From Roridomyces roridus (Eukaryota; Basidiomycota; Agaricomycetes; Agaricales; Mycenaceae): 64,000 nucleotides of DNA. The stretch's first letter is position 1. Each line of letters starts with the position of its first letter. The stretch covers positions 682,001-746,000 of the forward strand of contig JARKIF010000028.1 in the NCBI GenBank assembly GCA_029378245.1, written 5' to 3'. Below the pieces are notes generated by a model, which saw nothing but the letters and a program-made list of their open reading frames with translations, made no database searches and was not told the origin of the DNA. Both the position numbers and the translations under genes were made by a program. Below, in pieces: positions 31,912 through 44,023 of the stretch.

Positions 31912-32151
31912 AAGCGCATGGTGGAGGGAAAGACGTGGGGCGTCGATGCGCTGTTATTGGGTCTGGGAGTCTTCGTTCTCGGCACGAGTTGGGGTCGGTC
32001 TTCAGAAAGACCCGGAGGAAAGGGAGAGGGAAAACGTGCGTGATGGGGTTGGGTCGGAAGCAGATTGCGTGTCCTTGAAATAAATTGTTCGGGATGCACC
32101 CCACAAAACAGGGATAGTTTGAACGGGTCGAGTACAGATTCACAAAAAAAG

Positions 32152-33005
32152 TCAAACATCCAATACAAAATCGTTCAACAGACCTGGTTCGAGAGCCACA
32201 AGCGGGATAATATTGGCGCTCAGGGTTGGACATTCTGAAATACCGGTCGAGGGGGCGTTTACCGCTTGTGGGTTTACCGGAACCCGTTTGTGACCAGTAG
32301 TGAGACGCGTCCTCGACGGCAAGATACCTGAAGGCTTGGACGAGAGTTTAGAGAAAGTGGTGACCGGAGGCCTGCATGACGCGCCTACCGAGGGCTTTAC
32401 CGAGGACTTGGATGCCGGACCAACCAACGTCTTGGACGTTGCGACAACGGGCGTCGTCTTGGCCACCTGTCTCGGCCGCACGAGGGTGGAACGTGCGTTG
32501 GATGCGAATTGGGTGCTGGCTTGACGGGCTGCATAACGAGGAACGGATCGTCGGCCTCTGCAGCAGATGAATCAGCGATGAATTGTGATGGAAGGACCAA
32601 GTATGCATACCGAAGAATTCAGGTATGGGAAACAGTATGCGTCGGGTGCGGGCTCGAGCTCGGCTGGTGGCGTATCGTCGTATGGGCTGGAATGTCCGAG
32701 TTGCAGCAGGGTAGCACCCACGGCCTTGTATTCGGGCAAGGTAAAGTCGAATGGAGGCAGGTATTCAAATATAGCAGTGCAGAAATTGAGAGAAGAATAG
32801 CGGACTCGGACGCACCAAGGGTATTGGACTCGACCTCGTCGTAGTCGTCCTGCTCCACCAGGGGTGCCTGAGCCTCTTCCGCGGCGGAAGCCTCGATCTC
32901 CAGCTCGTTGACGTCCCACGGGTTCCCACTCTTGAGCGGCGTCTCGAAGTTCTTGCTGGCACTACGCGGGATACGGACGTGCTTGCGCGCAGAGAAATGA
33001 TTCAT
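32152..33005 (-). CDS. uncharacterised gene, possibly degenerate
   Basis: The ATG at 33005 starts MNHFSARKHVRIPRSAS, then SGNPWDVNELEIEASAAEE and an acidic YDEVES. A GTGCGT donor follows at about 32821. The best downstream frame (EYLPPFDFTLPEYKAVG, then ATLLQLGHSSPYDDTPP) begins without an AG acceptor at the expected place: the sequence reads TTCTGCAC where TTCTGCAG would be expected. Using the next AG gives a different, low-complexity frame. A further open segment (STLVRPRQVAK to GLLNDFVLDV, stop at 32152) cannot be joined in phase. I do not recognise the protein. It is either a broken gene or one whose introns I misread. Confidence 0.35.
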
Positions 33006-33259
33006 GTGTTCGTCTCAGCTGAATACCCTGCGCCGCGAGAGCACTTGAAGTAAGTGGTGTTTCCCGGAGAAAAGGCGTCGCGACGGAACGACAACAAGAA
33101 ATAAGTTCCAGTTGTGGAGGGTGACGTGGGTTGATTGAGTGGGAGGCGTGGTTCATTTTTGAGTTGTATGGAAGTACTCTCTGCGGTTTAGTTTAGTTAT
33201 CTCTATGTAATGTAAACGAGGAGAGAAATGCTCAAAGCCCATGTCCATTTCGGCCGGTA

Positions 33260-34628
33260 TCAAATTCTGTGCCGTGTGTGTTCCTGAATCGCAGGCAGCG
33301 TGCTCCAGCTCACAGTAACACAGACAGTTCGAGCAACTTCAATCTCGCGCGCCCTCTGCGTGGTTGTCTCATCGTCACGCCCATCAACGACAATGGCCCG
33401 TGCATTCAGCAGTACCTAGTTGACTTTGTGTGGGAAATTTCGATCGCGAGGAGGACAAGACATACATACCATAAAGCTGTTTGAGTAAAACTTGCCAAGC
33501 GTGCAAGCAATAACAGTGTAGTATTGATGCCCTGGGAATGCGAATGTCAGGGAAACTTGGAGGATGGCGGCGACGGCTTTGTAAGGGATGAGCCAAGTAT
33601 TGGTGAACCTAGTCACTTACCCGTCAGAGTTCCAGTGCCAATGGTCGCCCTAATCAATGTCGACAACCTGTTTTTCACGCGATTCGATACAGGTGTCGAC
33701 CGGCGCAGCTGAAACAGAATGGAGTCATGTTCCAGGTGTTCATTTTGTTCGGAATGCTCACGTAGAAGGTCATGGTTCCTGCGATTATGAGATCACACAG
33801 GGCACTGCCTGCGAGCCACAGCAACGAATTGTGATAAGTTTGAGCAAATTCCTGGAAGGGAAACTCACAAGTACTGGGACTGGAGCGCGAGAGGGCTCAG
33901 AGGGGCGGTCTCCATCATCGGTGAAACTGAGCATGGCGCCTTCCACCATTGCTGAGCCGCATTGTAACAGAGCCAGCTTTTAAATTGAACCAAGTGAAAA
34001 CCATAGAAATCAGCAAACGAGGAGTGATCCGCACCACAATCACCATGCCGGCGACGAATTTTGAACGAGAGAAGGAATATAGCCGGGCCGCGTAGAAGGT
34101 TTGAACGATGGCGGCGATCAAGCCAGTAAGCACAGTGCCTGAGAACCATGTCTTCCACGAGGAGGCGAGCGCGGGCAGGCCTGCAACGTCGCCATAGCCT
34201 GACCCGAATAGCGAGTATCTAACCAGAGACGGGGTCAGCCGATCAAATTGGAGCAGGTCGGTGCTGACGAAGAAGAGGCCATCAACCCGGTGTGCAAAAG
34301 CTCCAGAAAAAATACAGTATAGACTGCAGCCTTTGCGACGATCCAATCGTTTGGGAATGCACAGTAGTAATGGACTGACAGGTGTTAGCAGATCTTATGA
34401 GAAACCACTTGCAACTTACAGACTTGGACGATCAACGAACCCGTGAGCCCGTAGTTTATCATCATTCCCAAGAGCTGCAGAGTGCGAGGTTACAAAAAAC
34501 AGAATTGACTGGTTCAATGGGGAGCTACCTTTTGGGTTGTTCTAACACAGACATCAGATGACTGAACAAACGCGAGTGATGTAGGAAACATACAATTCAG
34601 CAGTACTCATGGGCATTGAGGTGGGCAT
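33260..34628 (-). CDS. DUF6534-type multi-pass membrane protein 2
   Basis: A second member of the family seen at 19.4-21.1 kb. The ATG at 34628 gives MPTSMPMSTAEL. Then come LLGMMINYGLTGSLIVQV, WIVAKAAVYTVFFLELLHT, WFSGTVLTGLIAAIVQTFY and the diagnostic GSALCDLIIAGTMTFYLRRS (matching the ASD.LIA..LCYYL region). These are followed by RLSTLIRATIGTGTLTA, LGKFYSNSFMVLLNARA and a cytosolic tail ending at TGA 33260-33262. About nine introns of 45-60 bases are needed and keep phase. Function is unknown for the family, and nothing next to it suggests a partner. Sequence divergence from copy 1 is large, so this is not a recent local duplication. Confidence 0.8.
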
Positions 34629-35575
34629 TGAAGATCCCCCAGCTGGAGTTGGTTATATTGAAGTCTCGGTGGCGTCGTTGACGTACAGATAGAATTGTAA
34701 CCAGGGTACTGAATAGCTGCGGTGACACGAAGGACTGTCAGGGCCTGACGGGTGCCTTGAAAGTTATCTCACCATTCTGGCCACCCTGGTTGTTCCGTAT
34801 TCGTACAAATGACTTGCTCAACCGGGCCGTAGTGCAACCCTGGAATAAATCGGAACGAAAGTGTTTGTCCAACGGGGAAAATCCGATAGATAACGAAAGA
34901 CCGGGGGAAATCGAGGAGTGAGTAGGATTAGCTGTTGCCGAGAAGTATGTGTGCGTACTGGGATTGAGATGGGGCGAGGTATGATCTGTGAACAAGGCCC
35001 GCGAAGATCTCGAGCAAGGGACGAAGCGGCGGCGTCGGACAACAATATCATCGACAATGCGGCCGAGGGAGATTGAACGGCAAGGTATGTGAGTCTTGAA
35101 TGCGGGTATTCGAGAGGCAGAGCAGAGGCGTGGTCGCAGCTTGATGTATGCTGTTGCCTGCTTAGCTTTGGGTACCGAGAGAGAAAGACAACTCGATACA
35201 GGAGCGGCTCGACCCTAAATGTATTCGATATCATAACAGGACTCGTGCCTCGTTTCAATGGGACCTGAGGCCTGAGATCCAGCGTGGAAACACTACTAGA
35301 ACTGATCGTCAGCACATCTGGACACTGTCCAAGAATATGAACCTTCGACAAGGGCTTGCATATCTGCTCCTAGGCTCGTGACCATCCGCTTCACATGACC
35401 AGCAAGCTGATCTGCGAAGCGGCTGGGTAACTCTAGCCGGTCACAGCATGTAACACGATTGTGTGACAACGACTTAGAATAATTCGCTCAATGCTCTTTC
35501 CTCGACCCTCTCAGATTCCCTTCAGACCGCCCGAATCATGTACCCAGGGTATCAAAACATGGCCCAGTATAGAAA
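34629..35575. other. intergenic, no gene seen
   Basis: A 177-codon minus-strand open frame at 34818-35351 has no recognisable domain. Nothing else is supported. Confidence 0.35.
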
Positions 35576-38500
35576 TTAGTCCTCGTCATCACTGCTATCG
35601 TCCTCAAAGTCGTGATCTTCGTCTTCAAGACCCATCTCATCCATTTCCAGCGCGACATCGTCAGCCGTCTCAAGCGTCAACGTCAGAGCTTCTTCCTCAT
35701 CAAGGAGATCTTCCCTGTCCGCTTCGGCATCTTCCTGCTGGGTTTCTTCAGCTGCATCTCCCATCACAGTGTCGACATCGGAGGAACCACCAACGGCTGC
35801 AAGACCTGGATTGCCATCGACAGCTCCGACATTGCTGGCTATCAAGCGCGCCAGAGGTGCCGCAGGCTCAGAACCCCCTTGGTTGAGAACGGGCAGACGA
35901 CAGCGCTGCTGAAGAAGCCGGAAGGTGGTGTTGTATTCATCAATGGCATTCTTTGTGGCGTCTGTCAGGTCCGTCAAGCCCGCGCTGATGATGTCTGTTA
36001 CAGGAGCACCGTCGTCCTCGTCGATGACACGCCCGCGTACGATTTTGTGCACATCATATTGGTTGAGACGGATCATGAGAACATTGACGTCCTTGGAGTG
36101 ATCAGGGGATTTGTGCTTCGTCCCGAGGTCGGCACCGAGGGTACCATTGAGACTCCGGGTGAGATCGCGCAGGACAATGACACAGGGGGCAAGCATCTCC
36201 ATCCAGTCCCACGAGGAATTACTTCCATGAGCCCGGTAGTAATTCTGTGGATGCTGATGAGACGTTACCGTAGCACTACAGACATGAATTACACACCTTG
36301 ATCCAATAGTTCATATGCTCTTGTAAGAGATCCCCCTCAAGAAATGAGTTCGGATTACCCGTAGTATTAACAAGCCAATTATTCAATACAATTTGTCTGT
36401 AACGGACATGAGTGATTAGAAAGAAAGGGGAACGAAAGAATTCCACTCACACCATGGGCTTCGGCCAGACGTGGGTGATATTGTGGATTAGACTGAGCAT
36501 TTCATATGCATACTTTGAGCGTCCGCTGCCACGATAGCTCAATGCCCAGGTCTTAAGCACGAGGACCACCCGTCCGGAATCCCCGCATTTGACCGCATCG
36601 GCGTATTCGCGGGAAATGAGAGCGTCTCGGAGAAAGAGAACCGCATTCTCAAAAACCATGTCTCCCTTCTTTGCAGCGGCAGGGTCTACTCCTGCGTCTA
36701 CCGCGAAGGCACGCTCGGCACGCAGAGACTCAACAGTGTCAGCGTCAACGAAGCGTTCGTAGATAGCTGTCGCGTTGCCGAGAAGCTCATCAAACGTAGT
36801 CGTTTTGTCCACGACGTCCCCGACAGACTTCTTCCCCGTGACGAGAAGAAGGCAATCAAGCACTCGAGCATAAAGAGAGACCCAAATGAGGTCGCGGCAG
36901 GTGCGGAAAGGGGGGAGGGACGTAAGGGTTATGGGAAGCCGGTGAATCAAGGTGTTGTGATACCAGAGGCTGCCAGGGACGCGGTTGCCCGTGTTGGGCT
37001 TGCCCCAGTGTGTCGCAAAGAATCCATGGGTGTCCGCAATCTTGGCGTGAAACAATCCAGGAATAAGCACAAAGTTACAAAACCCGCGCGCGCCGCCTTC
37101 TTGTCCAGCCCGTATGGTGAGAAGGGAACGGAGCCGGGCAATGGAAAGCTGATCGCCAATGATGAGACGAGCCCAGGTGGAGAAAGTGGGTGAGGTGAGA
37201 ATTCCCAAGTATTTGTAAAATGCCTCAATGAATTCGGCATTGCCAGTTATTGTGGACTGGTCAATTTGCCACGCAGGTGCAGGCCGAACATTGGTTTGAT
37301 GAACATCAATCTTGTCCTCCGTCGCGGGCTGTCGTTTGAGGAGCTCCTCTCGGAATTGCTTGAAACTGTCCCCGCCCTCGAGAATGACAATGCGCAGAAT
37401 GGTGTGGACAATCATGGACCAAAACTGACTGGCTTCCGATTCCGAGTGCACAATGTCCTGAATGTGCAGTGGCGGCGCCTTGTCAAAGGCCTCGGTAAGT
37501 GTCTCGGCTTTCATGTCCTCGACCGACGCTTTGTGAAGGGGGAAGATGGTAGCACATGTGCCATTCTCCTGAGAATCTTCGAATAAAATGAGAACCGTGA
37601 CATGAGAGCAGGCAAGGAATTGATTGCATACCCTTGCGTCCCACAATCTGTTCTGCAACGCGAGACATGATGTTAATATTATCGTACGTCGCCCCGAATA
37701 AGCCCGTTTCCGCCAGTGCCCGACACGCCGCCTTCATATCGTCTGCAAGCTGATGAAGGGTGCCTTTGCGCTCCGTCGGTGCTACATCATCGACGCCGTC
37801 CTTGTCGGCCAACGGAGCAGTTGGAGTTGGGGTCACAGTACCGGAGTTGGCGTGTTTCTTTTTACGCTTCTTCCGTTTCCTCTTGTCGACGAGGCTGGAG
37901 TATGTCTGTGTTATCCCAAGATGCGAGAGGACCTCGATTTGCTGCCGCTGAGCACCCGTGGCGTACATGTACAGACTCATGACCTTTTTGAAAAGGTTAT
38001 TACTCTGACTCCACTCCGATGCCAGTTGGAGGATCGAGGAGAAAATAACCTGGAATGCCATGAGTATCGCACATACACAACGTGAAGGAATAGACTGACA
38101 TTCGAACGGCGCGCGTTCCGTGCCCTTTTGTGCTTTGGGGCATACTTGGGATTGGAGGCAAGACCAGTGATAATCCCCGTCACAGTCGGCATGAGCTTCA
38201 CGATGCTCTCCTTTACTCCAGCAAAGTTGAACTCGGAGAAGAAGCTCCCGCTCATGTGCAGGTGGTGAGTCTGCATCAGCTTGCTTGCAGTAAGTGTACG
38301 GGCCTCCTTTCGCATCAATCCAGACACGAGCCCCATTGCCCAGGAAGCCACCCGTTGACGAATGTCTTGGGAAGTGCGATGTATGAGAGCGAGGGCGCGC
38401 TCGACACTGTCACCGAGGCCAAGGAAATGTCGCCGGTGCTTGCCTTGCTTGAATTTTGGGTCCATAACGTAGAAGAAAAGGCCGCGAAAGGATGATTTAT

Positions 38501-38939
38501 TTGTCCTGAGTGTGGAAAGGATCCTGTCAAATAACGCCGCCTGAGGATGGATGGATGGAGCAGGTAGTCCAACAGGTAGCACGCCGGCTGCTCGTCGGTC
38601 GGCATGCACTTTCCTCATCCGCTCCGACTGCTTTCGTGCATTCCTATCGCGACGACTCTGTTGCCGCTCCGTCTTCGTGTTGCCTCGCACCACAGGAGAC
38701 CTGATAGGACCGGAGGATGACAGCGCCGCATAGTCAACTGAATGCTGGCTTGGAGTCACGGGAAGGGCCGTTGAAGCGCGTGGGGTTGGTGGGGCACTGG
38801 AAAGGGGTGAAGATAGGGGTGACGAGGACGGCAGCTGCAGCGGCGCAATGGAGGGCTCCTCGTCAGAAGATTCTGAACTGCTGGATAGCCATTCAGGGTC
38901 CTCGTCGTCCTCCAGTATTCGTTGAGTACTCAAAGACAT
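35576..38939 (-). CDS. DUF6589-domain protein, about 1,000 residues
   Basis: A large intact gene from ATG 38939 (MSLSTQRILEDDEDPEW) to TAA 35576-35578. The N-terminal third is acidic and Ser/Pro-rich, then strongly basic (RQQSRRDRNARKQSERMRKV). The middle carries the motif DNINIMSRVAEQIVGRKDS followed by QENGTCATIFPLHKAS, then IIGDQLSIARLRSLLTIRAG and GLFHAKIADTHGFF, all typical of agaricomycete DUF6589 proteins. The end holds NNWLVNTTGNPNSFLEGD, HMNYWIKNYYRAHGS and a long acidic tail. Four introns (near 38050, 37580, 36430 and 36270) keep phase. Function is unknown. It is divergent from the RecQ helicase gene with 66 bp between the two ATGs, so the two are probably co-regulated. Confidence 0.82.
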
Positions 38940-39005
38940 CGGGTGATGGCAGAAACGGGAATTTGAAATTTGCAAAATTGCTTATCCTACGACTTGGACT
39001 CGACT
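38940..39005. promoter_or_regulatory. 66-bp bidirectional promoter region
   Basis: This is all the DNA between the ATG of the DUF6589 gene and the ATG of the RecQ gene. It contains no clear TATA box in either direction. Both transcripts must start within or near it, or inside the neighbouring gene. Confidence 0.55.
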
Positions 39006-41644
39006 ATGTTACCACAGGGAAAGCACCCCCGAAGACCTGACACGTCTCGACGTCAGCAGTCAGCATTTGGCCAGAAAAAGGCACCCACCCAACCTCGCAG
39101 AGCCAGTGGCGCCGCCCGCACACCCTTGCGTCCCAACGAAATCTTGGATATTGCGGAGCGATGTCGGACGAAATGGGGCTGGGAGTCTTCTTTAAAGGAC
39201 GACCAGGTCGAAGCTATCAAGGCTCAGCTCCAGGGCCTAGATGTTGTCGTCCACGCTGCCACTGGATATGGCAAGACTTGCATCGCGGCTGGCCCATATG
39301 CGCATCCCAAAGCCGCCGATCTGGTGACCATTATGGTCTCGCCACTCATCGCACTGCAGGAGGAGATGGTGAGAGAATCCCAAGCTTTATATGGGCTGAG
39401 ATATACTTACATTGAGTCAGGTGGAAACCTTCCAGGCCGAGTACAAGCTCAAAGCCATTGCTGTTAATAGTAGCCACGGCGGATGTACACATGAAGCTCT
39501 TGAGGTACCGAATTCTGCCAGACATATGTCCTGCTGACGTCGCATCTGCAGAGAATCGTGAGCGGAGAGTACAAGATAATTCTGATCTCACCAGAGTTGC
39601 TACTGTCGAAGCGGTTTCTTGACCACGTTATGCGGAATACGTCCTTCACCCGCCGCCTTTTGTCAGTCATCATTGACGAGGCCCACGTCGTTTCCCATTG
39701 GGGTGCCGAATTCCGGAAGATGTACGGAACGTTGGGCATGATTCGCGCATTCCTGCCTCGACACGCGTCAGTCGTGGCAATGTCGGCGACATTCTCCACC
39801 CGCGTTAGGAACGATGTTCTGTCCAAGCTTCAGTTCGGCAAAAACTATGTCAACGTCGATGTCGGCAACGACCGACCTAATGTATCGCTGGTAGTGCGGG
39901 CGATCGAGCATCCTCTCAACTCGTACAAGGATCTAGACTTCGTTATTCCAACAGCGACCGCACGCGCACAGGATATTCCGCTTACATGGATTTATGCCGA
40001 CAACATTGCCAGCGGGATCGAGATCGACAGCCACTTAACCGAACTGCTTCCCCGAGATCTGAGAAACACCGGGCTTATACGACCGTACAATGCGGCGTAC
40101 TCGAAGGATTATCGGGCGGCGGTGATGCAATTGGTCAAGGAAGGGAAGGTTCGCATATTGATCTGCACAGACGCAGCAGGAATGGTCAGTCCAATCGCCG
40201 TCCAATAGAACCTGCACTCACCACACACAGGGCTGCAATATCCCTGACATCGATGTCGTCGTGCAGTGGAAACTGACATCGTCTCTGTCGTCATTCGTCC
40301 AACGAGCAGGCAGAGCTGCACGGCGTGCCGGTCGGCAAGGCTTGGCGGTCCTGCTTGTCGAACGCACTGCGTATGAGATCGACCTGTGGGCGGATCAGGA
40401 TGACGAAGGAAAGAAGGGGAAGAAGAAAAAGAAAAAGGATGGGACAACATTGAAGGAGAGTCGAGAATACGCACGTCTACATGGTGCACTGCGTGGATCA
40501 ACCAAGAAGACGGACCAGTGTCCCACCGAGATACAACCGCCTATCGACCCGACGAATACCAACGAGGGGCTTCACGCGTTCGTGCAGACAACACTTTGTC
40601 GGCGACTCGTTCTGAAGGAGGTATATAGCAACAAAGATATGAAAGGTGAGCCAATTACTCACCGAATGGTTCCATGCTAACTCGACCCCAGACAGTACAG
40701 GCCCCTGCTGCGACATCTGCCACCCAGCACTCTTGGATCGTACCCGTCCGGGCCCGTTCAAGGCAGCGCCGCGTCGTGGAGGCGCTAAAATAGGGCTTCC
40801 GTCAGTCCTTGTGCAAGAGAAGCTGAATGAATGGCGTACTCGTGTCAAAAAACGCGACTTCAAGAACGCACTGTGGTCCGCGGAGGGTCTGCTTCAGCAG
40901 AGCACGATGACGCTCTTGTCGTCTGTGGGCCCAATCGAGGACCGACCCATGCTTGAGCTGGTGTTGGGCGGGCAGTGGAAGTGGATGGAGAAGTATGGTG
41001 ACGAATTGCTGGAGTGCTTGAAGGCCATAGACATGCCGCCGTTCCAGGCAAAGCCCAAGGCGACACGGAAGCGCAAGGCGCTCGCAGCGGATACGGCGCC
41101 AGAGCCAAAGGAAACAATCCCGAAGCGGCTGCGTGTAGAAGCAAGAGTTGAGGGAACGAGGGCGGGAAGGCAAGAGCCATCAATGACGGCACGCGACACT
41201 TCTCGTCATCTTACCACCACCACGCCCGCGCTCCCGTCGACTCCTCGGTCGTACGCACTCCCCGTAGCCTCCTCATCTCGTCCCCATCCTGCAACCCTTC
41301 CCAACCACTACACCCATCTTTTAACACCTGGCACGCCTACGCCTACTGCCCCTCCACCCTACGGCTATTATCCCTACCAGTACATTGGGCACCACCCTCA
41401 TACCCCCGCGGCTTTTTCCTCACAACCCCTGCAGCATCAAGCCCCTCAGAGCTCCTACTACCGTCCGCAAACCTTACACTATCCTGCGAGCCCATTTTCA
41501 TCTCCAGCACCCGCGACGCCTATGCGACGCCAGTCTCACTTCCCACACCCTCCTCCTCAAGGTGCTTCACCCTCAGGATCATTCCTGGGCCCAGCTCAGC
41601 ATCCGGGACTGCCTGGACAAGAACAATCTGGGTGCAATCGCTGA
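39006..41644 (+). CDS. RecQ-type ATP-dependent DNA helicase
   Basis: A superfamily 2 helicase of 815 residues. Five exons, with introns 39369-39420, 39505-39551, 40185-40230 and 40646-40691, sum exactly to whole codons. The motifs, in order, are KDDQVEAIKAQLQGLDVV (Q-motif region), AATGYGKT (Walker A), VSPLIALQEEM, IIDEAH (DEAH Walker B), AMSATFSTRV (motif III), TDAAGMGCNIPDIDVVVQ (motif V) and QRAGRAARRAG (motif VI). These are followed by a Cys cluster (LCRRLV, then GPCCDICHP) like the RecQ zinc domain. The C-terminal third is basic, then Pro/Tyr/His-rich and disordered. There is no HRDC domain. All catalytic motifs are intact. Similar RecQ-like genes are often multicopy or subtelomeric in fungi. 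The ATG at 39006 is the first in frame. Confidence 0.9.
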
Positions 41645-42073
41645 ATGTGGGACTTGTTGGCGGCCACGAGGACTTTTCGGGGGGACTCTCTGTGGAAGAA
41701 ACACCGCTTGTATCATAGAAACTACTATACTTCATGATTTTGTACCCCGAGGCTCCCAATATTGAATACACTGTTTTCCTCCAGAGAGAATGGTCGAAAT
41801 TTCGCTAAGTCCGGCTGCTACAAATTGTTATCCGCTTAGCGAGGCTCGATCTCCCCAGTCCCTCCGGTAACGCTCGTCGCCATCACACCAAATATTTATT
41901 CTGACCAAATAATATCACTACAAACACTTGGCGGCGAGCGTACCGGAGGGACTGGTAGCGAGTCTAATCTGCTCCGGGAATATTTGCAGATGAGAGTAGA
42001 GATCAGGAGATGTTTGGCACACTTTGATCTCACACAGCCACGTCGGCAAATTTCTTTTCCGCTGACCACCATC
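41645..42073. repeat. intergenic inverted repeat (long stem-loop)
   Basis: Positions about 41855-41881 (CCAGTCCCTCCGGTAACGCT and on) and about 41930-41956 (GGCGGCGAGCGTACCGGAGG and on) are inverted copies of about 27 bases with one or two mismatches and a gap, around a loop of about 50 bases. It lies between the RecQ stop codon and the start of the isomerase gene. Confidence 0.65.
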
Positions 42074-43210
42074 ATGTCACTGGCCGAAGGTCTCTCATCC
42101 AAGTGGCTCTCTGTATCCGCACCCTCGCCACACGTGCTTCACATACGGCTCAACAGGTACGCTCCCTCCCCTGTCGGTCCTCCTGTACTCATCCAGCCCA
42201 GAAAACCGGTCAATGCATTCTGTGTCGAGTGAAGACACCCGTTTACCCATCTCGTATCCCTGCAATGACATGCGACACACAGATTTTGGCGCGCATACGG
42301 CGCTCTTTTCGACCGGATAGTAGACGAAGGCCGAGATGTCCGTGCGGCCGTTGTATCCTCCGCCATGCCCAAGATATTCACCGCTGGCATCGACCGTACG
42401 CACCAACCACTGTCTAAACCATCCCATCATATGCTAACGCTCACCCTCTCAGTCTCTGATGCAGTCAAACTGAACACAGGCGAGCTCATCGGTGGCCTCA
42501 GCATCGACCCAGCACGCAACGCCCTCGACTCGCTGCCCTTCATCAAGAGCTTCCAACGCGCCATAGGCGCACCCGAACGATGCCCGTTCCCCGTCATCGT
42601 TGCAGTCCATGGCCCCGTCCTCGGGCTCGGCGTCGACATTATCTGCGCATGCGATATTCGGTACGCCGCCGAAACTTCCGAGTTTAGTATCAAGGTCCGT
42701 CCGTGCACTTTGTTCGCCATGTGATTCAGAGCTCAGGTCTGCATATGTGAAGGAAGTCGACGTGGGACTTGCAGCGGATATCGGCACACTCGCCTACCTG
42801 CCCAAAATCGCAGGCAACCAATCCCTTGTTCGGGAATTCGCCTACACCGGTGCGACTTTCAGCGCTGTAGACGCCGAACGCGCGGGAATCATCTCGCGCG
42901 TCGTACCAGGGGGAGCTGCCGAGGTCGTGGCCGCTGCACTCGGACTCGCAGCGGAGATTGCGCGGAAGAGCCCCGTCGCGGTGGCTGGTACGAAGCGCAT
43001 TTTGACGCATGCGAGGGATCATGGCGTTCAAGAGAACTTGGACTATACGGCACTGTGGAATGCGGCGGCGTTGCAGACCGAGGTGCGTGCTTTGCCGTCG
43101 AGTGATTCCAAGCGGTTAATCTCTGTGAATAGGATATTTCTGAGAGTTTGCGGGCGGCCAAGGCCAAGAGCGTCGCCAAGTATCATCCCCTGCACAAGTC
43201 GAAGCTTTGA
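42074..43210 (+). CDS. peroxisomal delta(3,5)-delta(2,4)-dienoyl-CoA isomerase
   Basis: An enoyl-CoA hydratase/isomerase (crotonase) fold enzyme of 290 residues. It moves double bonds in dienoyl-CoA during beta-oxidation of unsaturated fatty acids with odd-numbered double bonds. Six exons sum to 873 bases. Visible signatures are KPVNAFCVEFWRAY, VVSSAMPKIFTAGIDL (oxyanion-hole loop), VIVAVHGPVLGLGVDIICAC and DIRYAAETSEFSIKEVDVGL followed by AADIGTLAYLPKI. The acidic residues in FSIKEVDVGLAADIG match the catalytic Glu/Asp of this subfamily and separate it from plain hydratases. The C-terminus is HKSKL, a PTS1 peroxisomal signal. Two acceptors (42201 and 42752) were chosen because they alone keep the frame. 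A close alternative call is a generic enoyl-CoA hydratase. Confidence 0.88.
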
Positions 43211-44023
43211 TTTCTTGTTTTTCAATCGCGTTCGTTGAAACCTGCATTACTACCGCAAGCTTGAATCACGATGGTCTTCAGTTTTGATTCCTCGCCCGGC
43301 CGCTCCATTGGCTCTGCCATCACCGTCGTTTCGACTACTCGTGATCAAAACCGGAATAAGTAAGGCCGCATCCGCTTCACGACAACATCGTCCCCTCTGG
43401 GCGTCGACTGGCCGCTGGTTTCGTACGACACTGTCTCTTGCTTCTTTCTGCGACTTGAAGCTCAGATCCTATCTTCTATGTAGTTGCCTCATCATCGGCC
43501 TGTGCAGCGAGCGTTCCATGTGACTGTCCAGGTTCTAGTCGTGGCTCGCTCAGGCGGCAACTTCGGCCGCCATCCAGCTGTATGCCCTGGCAGCCTCACT
43601 GAGTCTAAGCCTTTGCTCCGATTACGACCTCGCCTCAGCCTGGGATGACTAGTGACTCACTGGTGATCTGAGACGATGGTGCACCGACACCTCTACCCCT
43701 CCGGCCTCTTGCACTCTGCTCTCGACCAACACCGTCACGAATCGCATTAACGATCAACGATCTGCTCAGCTCGTCGGGTCCTGGATACGTTCTGAAAAGG
43801 CGCGTGCATATCACCTACTTGCGACCATTGACGTTCAACCTCACTGGCACATTGACCCCGTGAGATACTTGTCGCTTGTGTGTCAAAACGGCAGACCGCT
43901 TGCTGACTGATGCACCGCATATCCTGGTGACAATTTCTCCGTGCTGACTGAGCGACAATCTAAATCGGCTTACAGCGACTGAACAATAAATATAGCGGGT
44001 GGAAGCCTTCCGAATACAATTCA
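43211..44023. other. intergenic, no gene seen
   Basis: Open frames shorter than 80 codons, with no repeats noticed. It includes the promoter of the downstream SDR gene (ATAAATATAG near 43985). Confidence 0.4.

Noticed and set aside
34818..35351. 177-codon minus-strand ORF as a gene
   Set aside because: No domain, no exon chain, ordinary intergenic composition.
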